Shown: in pieces, positions 1-9,158 of the stretch
How positions within the stretch are numbered: the first letter of the stretch is position 1
How the letters are laid out: each line of letters opens with the position of its first letter
Assembly: GCA_001314905.1 (NCBI GenBank)
Contig: LJZT01000017.1
Location: forward strand, 1 to 54,086
Source: Phormidium sp. OSCR
Lineage (GTDB): Bacteria > Cyanobacteriota > Cyanobacteriia > Cyanobacteriales > Geitlerinemataceae
Direction: 5' to 3'
Length of the DNA: 54,086 bases
Program-made: the position numbers and the translations under genes
The notes under the pieces: generated by a model
What the model was told of the DNA's origin: nothing
The model's database searches: none
Seen by the model: the letters and a program-made list of their open reading frames with translations, nothing else

Positions 1-252
1 GTGGCAGGTTAGCAATGGTGAACTCATACAGTCTTTTGACGGTCATTCCAGTTGGGTCAGGAGTGCCAATTTCAGCCCCGATGGCACTCAGGTGGTCTCC
101 GCTTCCGGGGACAAAACAGTGAAACTGTGGCAGGTGAGCAATGGTGAACTCATACAGTCCTTTGACGGTCATTCCAGTGGGGTCGACAGTGCCAATTTCA
201 GCCCCGATGGCACTCAAGTGGTCTCCGCTTCCGGGGACGGAACCGTCAAACT
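1..252 (+). repeat. 126-bp tandem repeat coding for WD40 blades
   Basis: Two consecutive 126-bp (42-codon) units start at about 1 and 127 and differ at only about a dozen positions. The unit begins GTGGCAGGT and ends AACT just before the next one. The array probably extends to the left of the window. Confidence 0.8.
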
Positions 253-313
253 GTGGCAGGTGAACACCCGAAATCCCCTCATCGATCGCGCCTGTGATTG
301 GCTGACCCCCTAA
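2..313 (+). CDS. WD40 repeat protein, C-terminal fragment
   Basis: The reading frame is open from the left edge of the window, so the gene begins outside it. The visible 103 residues hold two complete WD40 blades with the signature order GH - FSPDGTQVVSASGD - TVKLW, followed by a short tail (PLIDRACDWLTP) like the end of many cyanobacterial WD40 proteins, where such blades often follow an NTPase, kinase or protease domain. The blades are protein-protein interaction modules. The N-terminal domain is not visible, so the overall function cannot be named. The blades are almost identical in DNA sequence (see the repeat entry), which implies recent duplication or gene conversion. Confidence 0.85.
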   Translation, partial: WQVSNGELIQSFDGHSSWVRSANFSPDGTQVVSASGDKTVKLWQVSNGELIQSFDGHSSGVDSANFSPDGTQVVSASGDGTVKLWQVNTRNPLIDRACDWLTP

Positions 314-467
314 CTGATGAATCCGAAGAGTCCAACCCCGCCAGTCAATCCACCCTCGATGATATTCCCCCCATCACCCCTAAAATAAGGGTTCAAGAAA
401 CGACTACACTAGACAAGGAGGCCAAGCAGCGCCTCGGGTAGATTGCCCGCCACAGCATTGATTCACT

Positions 468-2066
468 ATGGGATATCACATCGGACTCGACTTCGGAACC
501 ACCAACTCCATCGTCTCCTACTGGCAGGATGGCAAACTCGAAGCTTTCCAATATGGTGGAGAAAATGGCGAAAAATATGTGCCATCTTTCATCGCCTATG
601 ATGACGGATTCGTCGAAATCGGCAAAGCGGCCCGCACCACCGCCGCCAACCATCCCGAAGTTCCCAGTTATGGCAACTTTAAGATGGACTTGCCCCTCGA
701 TGACCAGTTCAGCAACCGCTACAACTCCCCCAAAACCCCCCAAAGCGTCACCACTGACTATCTACGAGAACTCCTCCTCTCTTCGGACAATTCCTATAGT
801 TTTCAAGCACAACAGGGGCCAATTGCGGGCCTGGTGGTCTCTGTCCCGGAAATTTGGCAACGAGATATTTCTAATCGAGGACGGGAGCGATTACAAACGG
901 TCATTGCTCAACATCTTGGCTTAGAAGACCAACTGATTCAATTGGTCAGTGAACCGGTGGCGGCGGCGGCTTATTATGCTTGGGAAAGTCAACACCGTCA
1001 GCCGAAAACTCAGCAACCCCCTTTTGAGGGCAATGTCCTCGTTTGTGATATGGGTGGGGGAACGTTTGATGTCAGTCTTTGCCGAGTCTATGGTGATAAT
1101 AAGGTTGAGGTTCTCTACTTCGATGGACAGGGCGATCGCGGACTGGAGTCGGCTGGAGTCGCCTTTGACCGCCGCTGTGTTCGCTTGGCCTATGAACAGA
1201 AGCATGGACGTTCTCCCGATGAACAGAGTACCGAGTTTTTGAATTTATTACAACAATTTGAAGATGTTAAAATAAGCGGTCATCAGAAATATAGCAAAAA
1301 AATAAGCAATTATTTCAAAGCACCCAATGACCTCGCCACGACGATTCTTTATAGTTTTAATGGCTATCGCTTAAATCATAAACAAGTTCAAGAGGCATTT
1401 GCTCCCATCGCTGAGGGCATTCAGCGGGTCATGGGACAAGTGACGACGTGGTTAAAGGAGAATAATACGAGCTGCGATCGCCTCTTTTTTGTGGGCGGTT
1501 TCTGTCAGTTTCTCCTCGTACAACACACAATCACGGAAAGCCTAGGGAGCGACTTAACCCCAGACAAAATTGAACGTCAATTCAACTCGATAGACAGTGC
1601 GTTTGCCATTTCCTATGGAGCCTGTTTAATTGCCAATGGCTTAGTGCAACCGAGCGAAACCTATATTCATAGCCTCGGTATTGTTGTGCAATCGGTCGAT
1701 CAAGAAACTATAGAAGTCCGAGACAAAGAGATAACCCTAGTCCAAGGAGGCACCAACTTGGACGACCTGGCCTCAGTCAAATTTGCTGAGATTCCTCCCC
1801 TCGCCAGCTTCCAAGTTAATGAACCCCTCAAACTCACCCTCTGGATTGATCCAAACTCCCAAGGAAAAATCCTCAAACAGGACTTAAACGATTCCGTCCA
1901 ACTCCCTCAAGCCAGTCCTGAGGATAAATGGCGGGTGGGGATGCGAGTCAACCGATCGCAAATTGCCTATTTAGTGGTTGAATCGCTCTGTGGTCGCAAG
2001 CATCAAGAATATGAACTAGGAAACATTATTGCTAAAGTTTTCCCAGGATTTGTGTTGTTTGAATAA
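468..2066 (+). CDS. Hsp70-family ATPase (DnaK-like, short C-terminus)
   Basis: This 532-residue protein has the actin/Hsp70 ATPase fold. Phosphate loop 1 is at the N-terminus (IGLDFGTTNS), phosphate loop 2 near residue 195 (VCDMGGGTFDVSL) and the adenosine loop near residue 345 (FFVGGF). Canonical DnaK is about 640 residues; here the region after the ATPase is only about 140 residues and does not look like a normal substrate-binding domain and lid. It is therefore a specialised Hsp70-like protein, not the general chaperone. It is followed within about 50 bp by a coiled-coil gene and then a radical SAM gene on the same strand, so the three probably act together. The start is the ATG that leads directly into the first phosphate loop. 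Confidence 0.85.
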   Translation: MGYHIGLDFGTTNSIVSYWQDGKLEAFQYGGENGEKYVPSFIAYDDGFVEIGKAARTTAANHPEVPSYGNFKMDLPLDDQFSNRYNSPKTPQSVTTDYLRELLLSSDNSYSFQAQQGPIAGLVVSVPEIWQRDISNRGRERLQTVIAQHLGLEDQLIQLVSEPVAAAAYYAWESQHRQPKTQQPPFEGNVLVCDMGGGTFDVSLCRVYGDNKVEVLYFDGQGDRGLESAGVAFDRRCVRLAYEQKHGRSPDEQSTEFLNLLQQFEDVKISGHQKYSKKISNYFKAPNDLATTILYSFNGYRLNHKQVQEAFAPIAEGIQRVMGQVTTWLKENNTSCDRLFFVGGFCQFLLVQHTITESLGSDLTPDKIERQFNSIDSAFAISYGACLIANGLVQPSETYIHSLGIVVQSVDQETIEVRDKEITLVQGGTNLDDLASVKFAEIPPLASFQVNEPLKLTLWIDPNSQGKILKQDLNDSVQLPQASPEDKWRVGMRVNRSQIAYLVVESLCGRKHQEYELGNIIAKVFPGFVLFE

Positions 2067-2117
2067 GCCTAAACTCGGGTAAATTATTGTCTGACTGTCC
2101 TCCTTTTTTTGCCAACC

Positions 2118-3167
2118 ATGCCACCGTCTCTGCAACGCTTGATTGAACTCGCCCAAAGTTTAGAAGAAAATCTCGAACAGGGTCACTCCCCCCTAGAGTT
2201 TGATTCGATTGAACAGCCATTTCAACTCATCGCAGCGGGGGTCGAGGTTTGGGAACAGCTTTATAGTCCAGAGGTTTTACGACAACTGGCGGAAACAGAC
2301 CCAGATACCCTGGATGCGTGGGCGATCGCCCTCTCCCAGACCCTCCAACAGCAACTGACTCTCCTAAACACCTGGATTCCCCATCTGTCGAGTCTCCCAG
2401 TTCCCCACAGCCTCCAACAGAAACTCCAGTCTTACTACCAAGATATCGCCGCCATCAGCCGGGAGAAATCGCAACTTCTGGACTCCGCTAATATGGTCCT
2501 GAGTCGGGAACAGGAGTTACGCCGTCAGGGCCAGGAGTTGGACCAACTCAAACAAACCTGTCAAACCCTCAACCGCATGGAGGCGGAACTGAGAACCACG
2601 GATTTAGGGCAATTGCGACAGGAGAATCAGGAGCGATCGCAGGCCCTAACTCCAGAATACGAGCAATTACAAGCCCTCGAACAGGAAAAAGCCCAACTCG
2701 AAGCCGACTACGCCGCTATCCAACAACAACGCCAGCGTCTGGAGGCGGAAATCCAACGACTGCGATCGCGTCGTCAACAACAAGACCAACAAACCGCCGC
2801 CAGTAGCCAAGATCTCATCCAACTCAGCCAAGCGGAACGCCAACGCCTCAGCGACCTCCTAGCCAGCGTCCTGGAGGATTTAGAACAGGAACGCCAGGAC
2901 TACCAACAGGTGAAAGGGGATTTGCAAGGGGCGATCGGCCAATTCAACCAATACCAAGAACACACCGAAGCCATCCGCAGCCATCTCAAGCAACATTACC
3001 AACAAAACGCCGACCTCAGCCAACGTCTCCCGGTCAACCGCCAAACCATCGACCCCCTGCTACAAGACATTCGTCAACACCTTCAGCAGATTGACCAAGA
3101 ATTGGCGATCGCCCAACAGCATCACGCCGAATCCCAACGCAAACAGTCTTTCAACTTCTCCTCATGA
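2118..3167 (+). CDS. Coiled-coil protein of the Hsp70/radical SAM cassette
   Basis: About 349 residues, very rich in Gln, Glu, Leu and Arg, with long heptad-like stretches from about residue 115 to the end; the N-terminal 100 residues are more globular. No signal peptide or membrane segment is visible. I do not recognise a named family. The frame opens slightly earlier at a TTG, but the ATG at 2118 (MPPSLQRLIELAQ) is the more natural start. The stop overlaps the start of the next gene by 4 bp (ATGA), which implies translational coupling. A plausible role is a scaffold or client adaptor for the upstream Hsp70-like ATPase, but this rests on position only. Confidence 0.7.
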   Translation: MPPSLQRLIELAQSLEENLEQGHSPLEFDSIEQPFQLIAAGVEVWEQLYSPEVLRQLAETDPDTLDAWAIALSQTLQQQLTLLNTWIPHLSSLPVPHSLQQKLQSYYQDIAAISREKSQLLDSANMVLSREQELRRQGQELDQLKQTCQTLNRMEAELRTTDLGQLRQENQERSQALTPEYEQLQALEQEKAQLEADYAAIQQQRQRLEAEIQRLRSRRQQQDQQTAASSQDLIQLSQAERQRLSDLLASVLEDLEQERQDYQQVKGDLQGAIGQFNQYQEHTEAIRSHLKQHYQQNADLSQRLPVNRQTIDPLLQDIRQHLQQIDQELAIAQQHHAESQRKQSFNFSS

Positions 3168-3754
3168 CCCTTCTCAATCTCGCCGAACTCTGTCCAAGCA
3201 GTCGCAGTCTCGGTCCGGGGAATCGCTTTATTCTCTGGGTTCAGGGGTGTTGCTTCAACTGTCCCGGCTGCATTTCCCCCGACTGGATACCCCAGAAACA
3301 GGGAACCCTCATCGAAGCGAACCATCTGGCCGAAATTATCCTCTCCCGCCCCAACCTCGATGGGGTCACCGTCTCAGGAGGAGAACCCATGTTACAGGCG
3401 ATCGCCCTCAGCGAACTCTTCAGCCTTCTGCGACAACAGCGAGACCTTTCAATTATCTCTTATAGCGGTTTCACATTAGCACAACTGAGAGAAAAAAACA
3501 ACCCCCATATCAACAAAGTTCTCAATTATCTTGATGTCTTAATTGACGGTTTATACATCGATTCTTTGAACGACAATCGAGGTTGGCGGGGGTCAAGCAA
3601 TCAAACCATTCATTTTCTGAGCGATCGTCATCGGTCGCAAGCAGACCAATTTGAACAGCGACAACGAGAGGTAGAAATCCATCTGCGATCGCAAACCGCC
3701 CTAATGGTTGGCGTTCCTCCCACCCGAGTTAAACAGGACTTTGAAAAACTCTAA
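3164..3754 (+). CDS. Radical SAM / 4Fe-4S single-cluster protein
   Basis: A 196-residue protein with the radical SAM cluster motif CxxxCxxC near residue 29 (QGCCFNCPGC) and the downstream SGGEP motif at about residue 70, which contacts S-adenosylmethionine. The length and motif order resemble NrdG/PflA-type activating enzymes, which abstract hydrogen to make a glycyl radical, yet no glycyl-radical partner lies nearby. Its partners here are the coiled-coil protein (4-bp overlap) and the Hsp70-like protein. The substrate is unknown. It is the last gene of the cassette and is followed by about 215 bp of repeat-rich spacer. Confidence 0.8.
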   Translation: MTLLNLAELCPSSRSLGPGNRFILWVQGCCFNCPGCISPDWIPQKQGTLIEANHLAEIILSRPNLDGVTVSGGEPMLQAIALSELFSLLRQQRDLSIISYSGFTLAQLREKNNPHINKVLNYLDVLIDGLYIDSLNDNRGWRGSSNQTIHFLSDRHRSQADQFEQRQREVEIHLRSQTALMVGVPPTRVKQDFEKL

Positions 3755-3765
3755 ACAAAAAAGGT

Positions 3766-3960
3766 CTTCCGGTTTCAGGGAAATCAGGAGAATTGATGGC
3801 ATATTCCCCCCCTTCCCGTAGGGGCATAACCCACCCCTAGCCCCTCCCAGGAGGGGAAATTTTTAGCCCCTACAATTTTGTATCTAACGCAACAAATTCC
3901 ACCCGATTTTCTGAAGACCTCTAGGTAGGGGCAATCCCTTGTGGTTGCCCGCCCCTACCC
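3766..3960. repeat. Intergenic repeat cluster between convergent genes
   Basis: The gap between the radical SAM gene and cydB contains three structures. A C-rich element at 3828-3860 centres on the palindrome CCCCTCCCAGGAGGGG and recurs elsewhere in the window. A hairpin has arms GTAGGGGC (3925-3932) and GCCCCTAC (3951-3958). An imperfect inverted pair, AGGTCTTC near 3770 and GAAGACCT near 3913, flanks the first element. The hairpin could end transcription from both sides. Confidence 0.5.
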
Positions 3961-3971
3961 TTATGGTTGCC

Positions 3972-4985
3972 CTACTCCCCATAATAACTACTCGTCACCT
4001 TACCTCGAAACACCACATACTGATAAATGTTGTAGAACAACATAATCGGAATCAACACCCCAATAAAAATCAGCATGAACACCAACGAACTCTGACTCGC
4101 CGCCGCCTGGTAAATCGTGATATTGGTGGGAATAATAAAGGGAAACACCACCAACGCCAACCCCACAAACGTCAACAAGAAAATCAGAATTGTCAACACA
4201 AATGGCGCCACATCTCGCTCCCGAGATAAACTGACCCACAAGCGCCAAATCAAGAAAATCCCAATCAGAGGAATGGCGGCAAAAATATAGACAAAGGGCG
4301 GGTCAAACAACCGTTGTCGAGCGTATTGCACAAAAATCGGGGTCGAAATCGTAATCGCAACTGCCCCCACTAGAGTTGTTACCGCAGCAATCCTAGCCGT
4401 CTTGCGGTGCGTCGCTTGCAACGACCCCTCGGTTTTCAAGACTAAATAGGTCGAGCCAATCAACACATAGCCCTGAATCAAGGTTAAAGCCACCAACACC
4501 GATTGAGGACTGAGCCAATCCCAAGTCCCACCGGTAAAATGACCCAACTCATCCACCTCAATTCCACCTAATACCCCACCCAGGGCAAACCCTTGGCCTA
4601 ATGAAGCTAAAAAACTACCCACACCAAAGGCATAATTCCAAAAAATCTTACGATTGGCGTGTTCCCGAAACTCAAAGGCCACGGCTCGGAAAATAAAGCC
4701 AAAGACCATCGTCAAAATGGGAATATACAGGGCGCTGAGAATGGTGGCATAGGCAAGGGGAAACGCCCCAAATAGCGCCCCACCCATCAAAACGAGCCAA
4801 GTCTCATTGGCATCCCAAACATTGCTCAAACTGGTCATTAAGATGCCGCGACGTTCCTCCGTCGAAGCGGTGAGGGAGAGAATCCCTACCCCCAAATCGA
4901 AGCCATCGAGCATCACATAGAGAAACAGGAACAGCGCCAAAATGGCAAACCAAACCTGCGGGAGAAAAAGATCTAACGTTTCCAT
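3972..4985 (-). CDS. cydB: Cytochrome bd-type quinol oxidase subunit II
   Basis: A 337-residue integral membrane protein with about eight hydrophobic segments. It starts METLDLFLPQVWFAILALFL and contains the conserved subunit II stretch LDGFDLGVG plus SNVWDANETWLVLMGGALFG. Together with CydA it forms the terminal oxidase that passes electrons from quinol to oxygen. In cyanobacteria this oxidase works in the thylakoid or cytoplasmic membrane and relieves over-reduction of the quinone pool. The gene follows cydA after 9 bp in one operon. Confidence 0.95.
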   Translation of the reverse strand: METLDLFLPQVWFAILALFLFLYVMLDGFDLGVGILSLTASTEERRGILMTSLSNVWDANETWLVLMGGALFGAFPLAYATILSALYIPILTMVFGFIFRAVAFEFREHANRKIFWNYAFGVGSFLASLGQGFALGGVLGGIEVDELGHFTGGTWDWLSPQSVLVALTLIQGYVLIGSTYLVLKTEGSLQATHRKTARIAAVTTLVGAVAITISTPIFVQYARQRLFDPPFVYIFAAIPLIGIFLIWRLWVSLSRERDVAPFVLTILIFLLTFVGLALVVFPFIIPTNITIYQAAASQSSLVFMLIFIGVLIPIMLFYNIYQYVVFRGKVTSSYYGE

Positions 4986-4994
4986 AACCGGCTC

Positions 4995-6428
4995 CTACTT
5001 GGCCTCCGCTGGACGACTATCGGGACTATGTTCAGCCGGGTTTGTGCCTAAATCCGTAATCGCCCCAGGAAGGGGACGGTCTAGGTTCGGACCTTTTCGG
5101 ATGATGCGGCTTCCAAAATAGAGAGCGGTGATAAACAAGAGAGAATAGACCAGAATAAACAGCGTCAGCGACCCCGCCACATTGCCCGGTGGCACGTTGG
5201 AGACGGCATCAGCGGTGCGAATCTGTCCATAGACGACCCAGGGCTGTCGGCCGACGCAGCGGACCACCCAGCCCGATTCTACGGCCAAATAGCCCAAGGG
5301 ACCGGCAAACATCCAACTCCACAGCAATAGCCGTTGTTGGCCAATCTCCTCGGGGCTGAGTTTACCCCGCAGCCATTGAATCACGGTGACGCCCATCAAA
5401 GCGGCGAAAAAGAAGCCTACCCCAACCATGACGCGGAAGGCGTAATAAACTAAGCCCACCATGGCCGGACGGTCTTCGGGTTGCCATTCTTTTAAGCCCA
5501 GAACCGGTTTCGAGAGGATTGGCTTCAGTTCCAGGATATAGCCCAAGCCGTTGGGAATCGAGAGTTCCCAATCATTACGTTCAGCGGCGACGTTGGGCAG
5601 GGCCAGGACGCTCCAAGGGGCGGTTTGGCCGGCGGGAATGGTCTCCCATTGGGCTTCCATGGCCGCCAGTTTCGTCGGTTGTCGTTCGTAGACTTGTTCG
5701 CCGTTGAGATGTCCCACATAGATTTGTAGGGGGGCCACGGCGATGGTGGCGGCTAGGGCAATTTTCAGGGAACGGTTGAAGAATTGCGGATGGCGTCCCC
5801 GCAGCAGATACCAAGCACTAATCCCACCAATGACAAAGAGGGAGGTTTCCAGGGTCGCCAGGAAGGTATGGGCGACACTATTGATCATAAAGGGGTTGAA
5901 GATGGCTTGGAAGTAGTCGCTGACGACAAATTTCCCATCCACGACTTCGCCACCGGCGGGGGTTTGCATCCAGGAGTTGGCGGTGAGAATCCAGAAGGTG
6001 GAGAGGTTGGCCCCAAAGGCCACCATGATGGTGGCGAGATAGTGCATGATGGGGGGAACTCGCTCCCAGCCGAAGAGCATGATGCCCAGGAAGCCGGCCT
6101 CTAGCATGAAGGCCATGGAGGCTTCAAAGCCGAGAATACTGCCGAAGAAGTCGCCGACGGCTTCGGAGAAGGGACCCCAGTTGGTGCCAAATTGAAATTC
6201 CATGGGAACGCCACTGGCGACACCGATGCCGAAGTTGAGGACGTAGAGTTTGGCCCAAAAGCGAGCATGGTGGTAGTAGTCGGGGTTGCGGGTTCGTAAC
6301 CACATCCCTTCGACGATAACTAGGTAAATGGCCATGCCGGTGGTCAGGATGGGCCAAAGCATATGAAAAATTGCGGTTAAGGCGAATTGTATCCGCGATA
6401 ACACTAATGTGTCTTGGAGAAACTCCAT
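4995..6428 (-). CDS. cydA: Cytochrome bd-type quinol oxidase subunit I
   Basis: A 477-residue membrane protein that carries the haems. It shows the N-terminal helix with the conserved haem-ligand His (TAIFHMLWP), a second ligand His near residue 187 (NSVAHTFLATLE), the ligand Met region (RVMVGVGFF) and the GRQPWVVYGQIRT motif typical of the family. The quinol-binding loop is short, as in the cyanide-insensitive (CIO) branch, and not extended as in E. coli CydA. It is the first gene of the cydAB operon. A long AT-rich gap upstream should hold the promoter. Confidence 0.95.
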   Translation of the reverse strand: MEFLQDTLVLSRIQFALTAIFHMLWPILTTGMAIYLVIVEGMWLRTRNPDYYHHARFWAKLYVLNFGIGVASGVPMEFQFGTNWGPFSEAVGDFFGSILGFEASMAFMLEAGFLGIMLFGWERVPPIMHYLATIMVAFGANLSTFWILTANSWMQTPAGGEVVDGKFVVSDYFQAIFNPFMINSVAHTFLATLETSLFVIGGISAWYLLRGRHPQFFNRSLKIALAATIAVAPLQIYVGHLNGEQVYERQPTKLAAMEAQWETIPAGQTAPWSVLALPNVAAERNDWELSIPNGLGYILELKPILSKPVLGLKEWQPEDRPAMVGLVYYAFRVMVGVGFFFAALMGVTVIQWLRGKLSPEEIGQQRLLLWSWMFAGPLGYLAVESGWVVRCVGRQPWVVYGQIRTADAVSNVPPGNVAGSLTLFILVYSLLFITALYFGSRIIRKGPNLDRPLPGAITDLGTNPAEHSPDSRPAEAK

Positions 6429-7407
6429 AATCTTAAGTCTTGGATGAGACGTGCAGCGAGTGGGACAATATCTCCCCTACTTGTTATATCGCAAACGTCT
6501 GGGAAAATGGAATGACGGATGGTCAAAAATGTGTGAATTTCCTGAGAATTTTGCTGGGATGACTGGCCTTGCTCCCTGGGTATGGTGGGTTGAGCGGGGT
6601 TGAGGGTGTGGGTTAACGCTGGGGAACAGTGGCGGAATGATTTAGGGATTGGCTCAGGATTGGCTAAAGATTGGCTAAAGATTGGCGATGAGTTTTGGGA
6701 AATCGTTTAAGGGCTTTTTTGAGGGATGTTGCTGGGGTGTGAAATGTTGGTTTGCGGGTCTTGTTTTACCTATATTTGAGGCGATATTTGAGGCGATATT
6801 TGAGGCGATCGCCTCAACTGTTCACTCAATAGTTTGCCTGATCTTTTGCCTGATCGTTTATTAGCGTTTTACTTTATTTTATGTTAAAAAAATCGCCTTA
6901 ACAAGGGGTGCGAATTGAGGTTTAATCTAAGGAAATTGAGAACTCTCGCCTTGAGAATGACGATCGCCTAAATTCAGACAGATACAGTAAGACACCCTGG
7001 GTTTAAAGCAATCAGTCCAGACATCGCTTTGGGCGTTATCTGTTGTCCAATTGCAACAGTCTAACATCTATGACTCATCGGGTAAGCTGAGGCGAGACCA
7101 GTCAGGCGCGATCGCCACCTCAGGCCATCTCATCAACCCCCCCAGCTCCCAACCAGGGAGACGACAAGGAGCCAGCTAGACGATCACCATCACTTAAAAG
7201 TTCCCAAATTTGCTCAATAATCTTGATTTTAGCCGTTGACAGAAGGCAGTTGCACAAGTGTCACAGCCTTAAGAGAGAAGAATGCGGCTAATTTCTAACA
7301 TCTTGTGGCAACCTGATTGACTTTTGAGAGAGCCAGATATAGACTCAAACCGACACGCTGCGGTAACAAGCCCAATTGAGAACTGACTTTTCAAACACGG
7401 TAGCATC
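6429..7407. other. 979-bp gap upstream of cydA and the DUF1400-like genes
   Basis: I see no convincing gene here. The gap separates divergent transcription units, so it must hold the promoters for cydAB (left) and for the gene at 7408 (right). It contains short tandem repeats: three copies of a GATTGGCT-type unit around 6650-6685 and a 12-bp unit (GAGGCGATATTT) repeated near 6778-6805 that runs into a HIP1 site. A 60-residue open frame at 6682-6864 is made largely of these repeats. Nothing else in it is recognisable. Confidence 0.6.
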
Positions 7408-8181
7408 ATGAAACCCATCCGCACCCCATTTCAAACCATGACGAAACTTGTCTCGCGATCGCTCGGTGGCACTCTAGCTGCCGGTGCCGGAGCCGCACTC
7501 CTCCTCTGGAGCGCTCCCGCTGAAGCCCTCGAAACCATCATCATCCGCTACAACCAAGACGAAGTTACCGTCACCCTCGACGATATCATCAACTTCGGCC
7601 GCACAGGTGACCTGCCCGAACTCGAACAACTCTTGATTGACCAAGAAGATATTTTGCAAGAGGCGGCCGAGGATGTGCTGAGTGTCTTACAAGACGCTCT
7701 CACCGAAGAAGTGCGCTTGAGTTCTCGTTTACGCCAAGATATCGCCAGCTTCCTCAATAGCAGCACCGGTGAGTTTGTGATTCTGCAACTCAACCGTGTC
7801 ATCAGCAATGCCGACGACACCGACGATATCGACTCCTTGCGTAGCGCTCTGATTGACGTCTACGAAACCAACGAATTTGTCTCCTTCCTGACGCTCCTCG
7901 AAGCCTATCCCGACGACATCGTACGGGTTAATGCTACGGGACTCGAAGGCGTAGTCCGCGACGTGGATCTCTTCGTCAACCAGATTGAACCGGCCTTAAA
8001 CGTAATTCGCGACTTGTTGCAAGACTTTGTCTGCGAACCTCGCGAGCAAAGCCAACGTCCTGAGAACCACGAAAGCGCCTCCAACTTGGAGATGGAGACA
8101 GGTCTGCAAGTCAATGTATCTGAGTCTGGCTTAGTCTTAGAACCCTCTGATTCGCAATTTGCTCAAACTCCTGTCCACTAA
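7408..8181 (+). CDS. Exported DUF1400-type protein (paralogue 1)
   Basis: A 257-residue protein with an N-terminal signal-like hydrophobic stretch (about residues 17-40, ending APAEA) and a mature part that begins LETIIIRYNQDEVTVTLDDI. This layout, with an alternating sheet-helix N-terminus and the later stretch LEAYPDDIVRVNATGLE, matches the DUF1400 domain that in cyanobacteria precedes alpha/beta hydrolases. Here the hydrolase domain is absent and the C-terminus is a polar tail of about 55 residues. It sits 15 bp upstream of a second copy of the same fold. Function unknown; probably periplasmic or secreted. Confidence 0.7.
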   Translation: MKPIRTPFQTMTKLVSRSLGGTLAAGAGAALLLWSAPAEALETIIIRYNQDEVTVTLDDIINFGRTGDLPELEQLLIDQEDILQEAAEDVLSVLQDALTEEVRLSSRLRQDIASFLNSSTGEFVILQLNRVISNADDTDDIDSLRSALIDVYETNEFVSFLTLLEAYPDDIVRVNATGLEGVVRDVDLFVNQIEPALNVIRDLLQDFVCEPREQSQRPENHESASNLEMETGLQVNVSESGLVLEPSDSQFAQTPVH

Positions 8182-8196
8182 ACCCGAGAGGTTGTT

Positions 8197-8853
8197 ATGT
8201 TAAATCCAAATGGTTTCGGCCAGAAGCGCACTTGCGCCCCCAAGCCATCTGCACCTCGGCGATATTGGGCAACCCTTTGTGGCCTAGGAGCGGGATTGAT
8301 GGTATCCACACTGGGAATGGGGGCGGTGAATGCCGCTCAACGTCTAGTAGTCACCTACGGGACAGCTGATCGTAATATCCCGATCTCACAATTAGAAGAA
8401 GTTGCCGCAACTGGAGTCATTCCCCGAGATGCTGCGGTGCTGCGGTTTGTTGCCAACCAAGCCGATCTGACGGGAGAAGATTTACAGTCAATCTTGACTC
8501 AAGAGGTTGGCGTGAGTTTACGGTTCATTGATGATGTCACCTATACTCTCCCTGGAGAGTATGTTTTGTTCCAAATGGGACAAGTCTTCCATAACCGCGC
8601 TAAGGTCGCAGAAATTCAGTCCTTACGAGCTGCATTTATCAACTCGGTCAGTGATGATGGCAGGATTTCTCTGTTGCAGTTCCTGCAAAACTATCCCACC
8701 CCAGACTTGTATATTGATGGTCTAACCTTGGAGGGGAATGCTCGGGATGTGGTTAATGTGATTAACGACATTGGCGATCGCCTCGCCGGTCCGATCGCCG
8801 TCGCACAAGACTTGATTGATAGTTTCGTCTGTGAACCAGCCCAACGAGACTAA
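8197..8853 (+). CDS. Exported DUF1400-type protein (paralogue 2)
   Basis: 218 residues with an N-terminal hydrophobic export signal (residues about 25-48, GLGAGLMVSTLGMGAVNAAQ). The mature part begins RLVVTYGTADRNIPISQLEEVAATG, the usual opening of DUF1400. It shares with its upstream neighbour the order signal - beta strand - helical repeats - NYPTPDLYIDGLTLEGNARDV - C-terminal VCEP. Like the neighbour it stops where the hydrolase domain would normally begin. The pair looks like a tandem duplication that has since diverged, transcribed together. Confidence 0.75.
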   Translation: MLNPNGFGQKRTCAPKPSAPRRYWATLCGLGAGLMVSTLGMGAVNAAQRLVVTYGTADRNIPISQLEEVAATGVIPRDAAVLRFVANQADLTGEDLQSILTQEVGVSLRFIDDVTYTLPGEYVLFQMGQVFHNRAKVAEIQSLRAAFINSVSDDGRISLLQFLQNYPTPDLYIDGLTLEGNARDVVNVINDIGDRLAGPIAVAQDLIDSFVCEPAQRD

Positions 8854-9016
8854 TCTCAAGAGAGTGTTCACAAGGACTGCTCCCCAAAATGGACAGTTGA
8901 TAGTGGACAATTCACTAGCATAAAACGCTAGTTTTAGCAAGAGTTTTAACGTTTATCAATGTCCTATCTGTTCTAACTGTGTTCTGACTGTATTGACTGT
9001 ATATCTAAACAGTTTA

Positions 9017-9054
9017 AAATCCCGATGTTCTCGATGCAGAACATCGGGATTTTT
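9017..9054. terminator. Strong bidirectional terminator
   Basis: Perfect 15-bp stem: AAATCCCGATGTTCT (9017-9031) pairs with AGAACATCGGGATTT (9038-9052), loop CGATGC, followed by TTTTT. With A-runs on the left and T-runs on the right it can work for both the plus-strand DUF1400-type genes and the minus-strand genes that end at 9159. Confidence 0.85.
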
Positions 9055-9116
9055 GCCGTCTTCCCTATTCCCCATTCCCTTCCCCTCTTGGGAGGGGCCA
9101 GGGGTGGGTTATCCCC

Positions 9117-9154
9117 ATTCACTATTCACTATTCACTATTCACTATTCACTATT
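9117..9154. repeat. Heptanucleotide tandem repeat (STRR type)
   Basis: About five copies of the 7-bp unit ATTCACT in tandem, next to a CCCCTCTTGGGAGGGG palindrome at about 9081-9096. Such heptamers are a hallmark of filamentous cyanobacterial genomes. Confidence 0.85.
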
Positions 9155-9158
9155 CCCC

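Noticed and set aside
6682-6864. 60-residue hydrophobic frame
   Set aside because: Made of 12-bp repeats and AT-rich spacer; no ribosome-binding site or family resemblance.
7080-7180. Possible riboswitch in the gap before the DUF1400-type genes
   Set aside because: Only a loose AGCTCC...GGAGC pairing; no known aptamer motif recognised.
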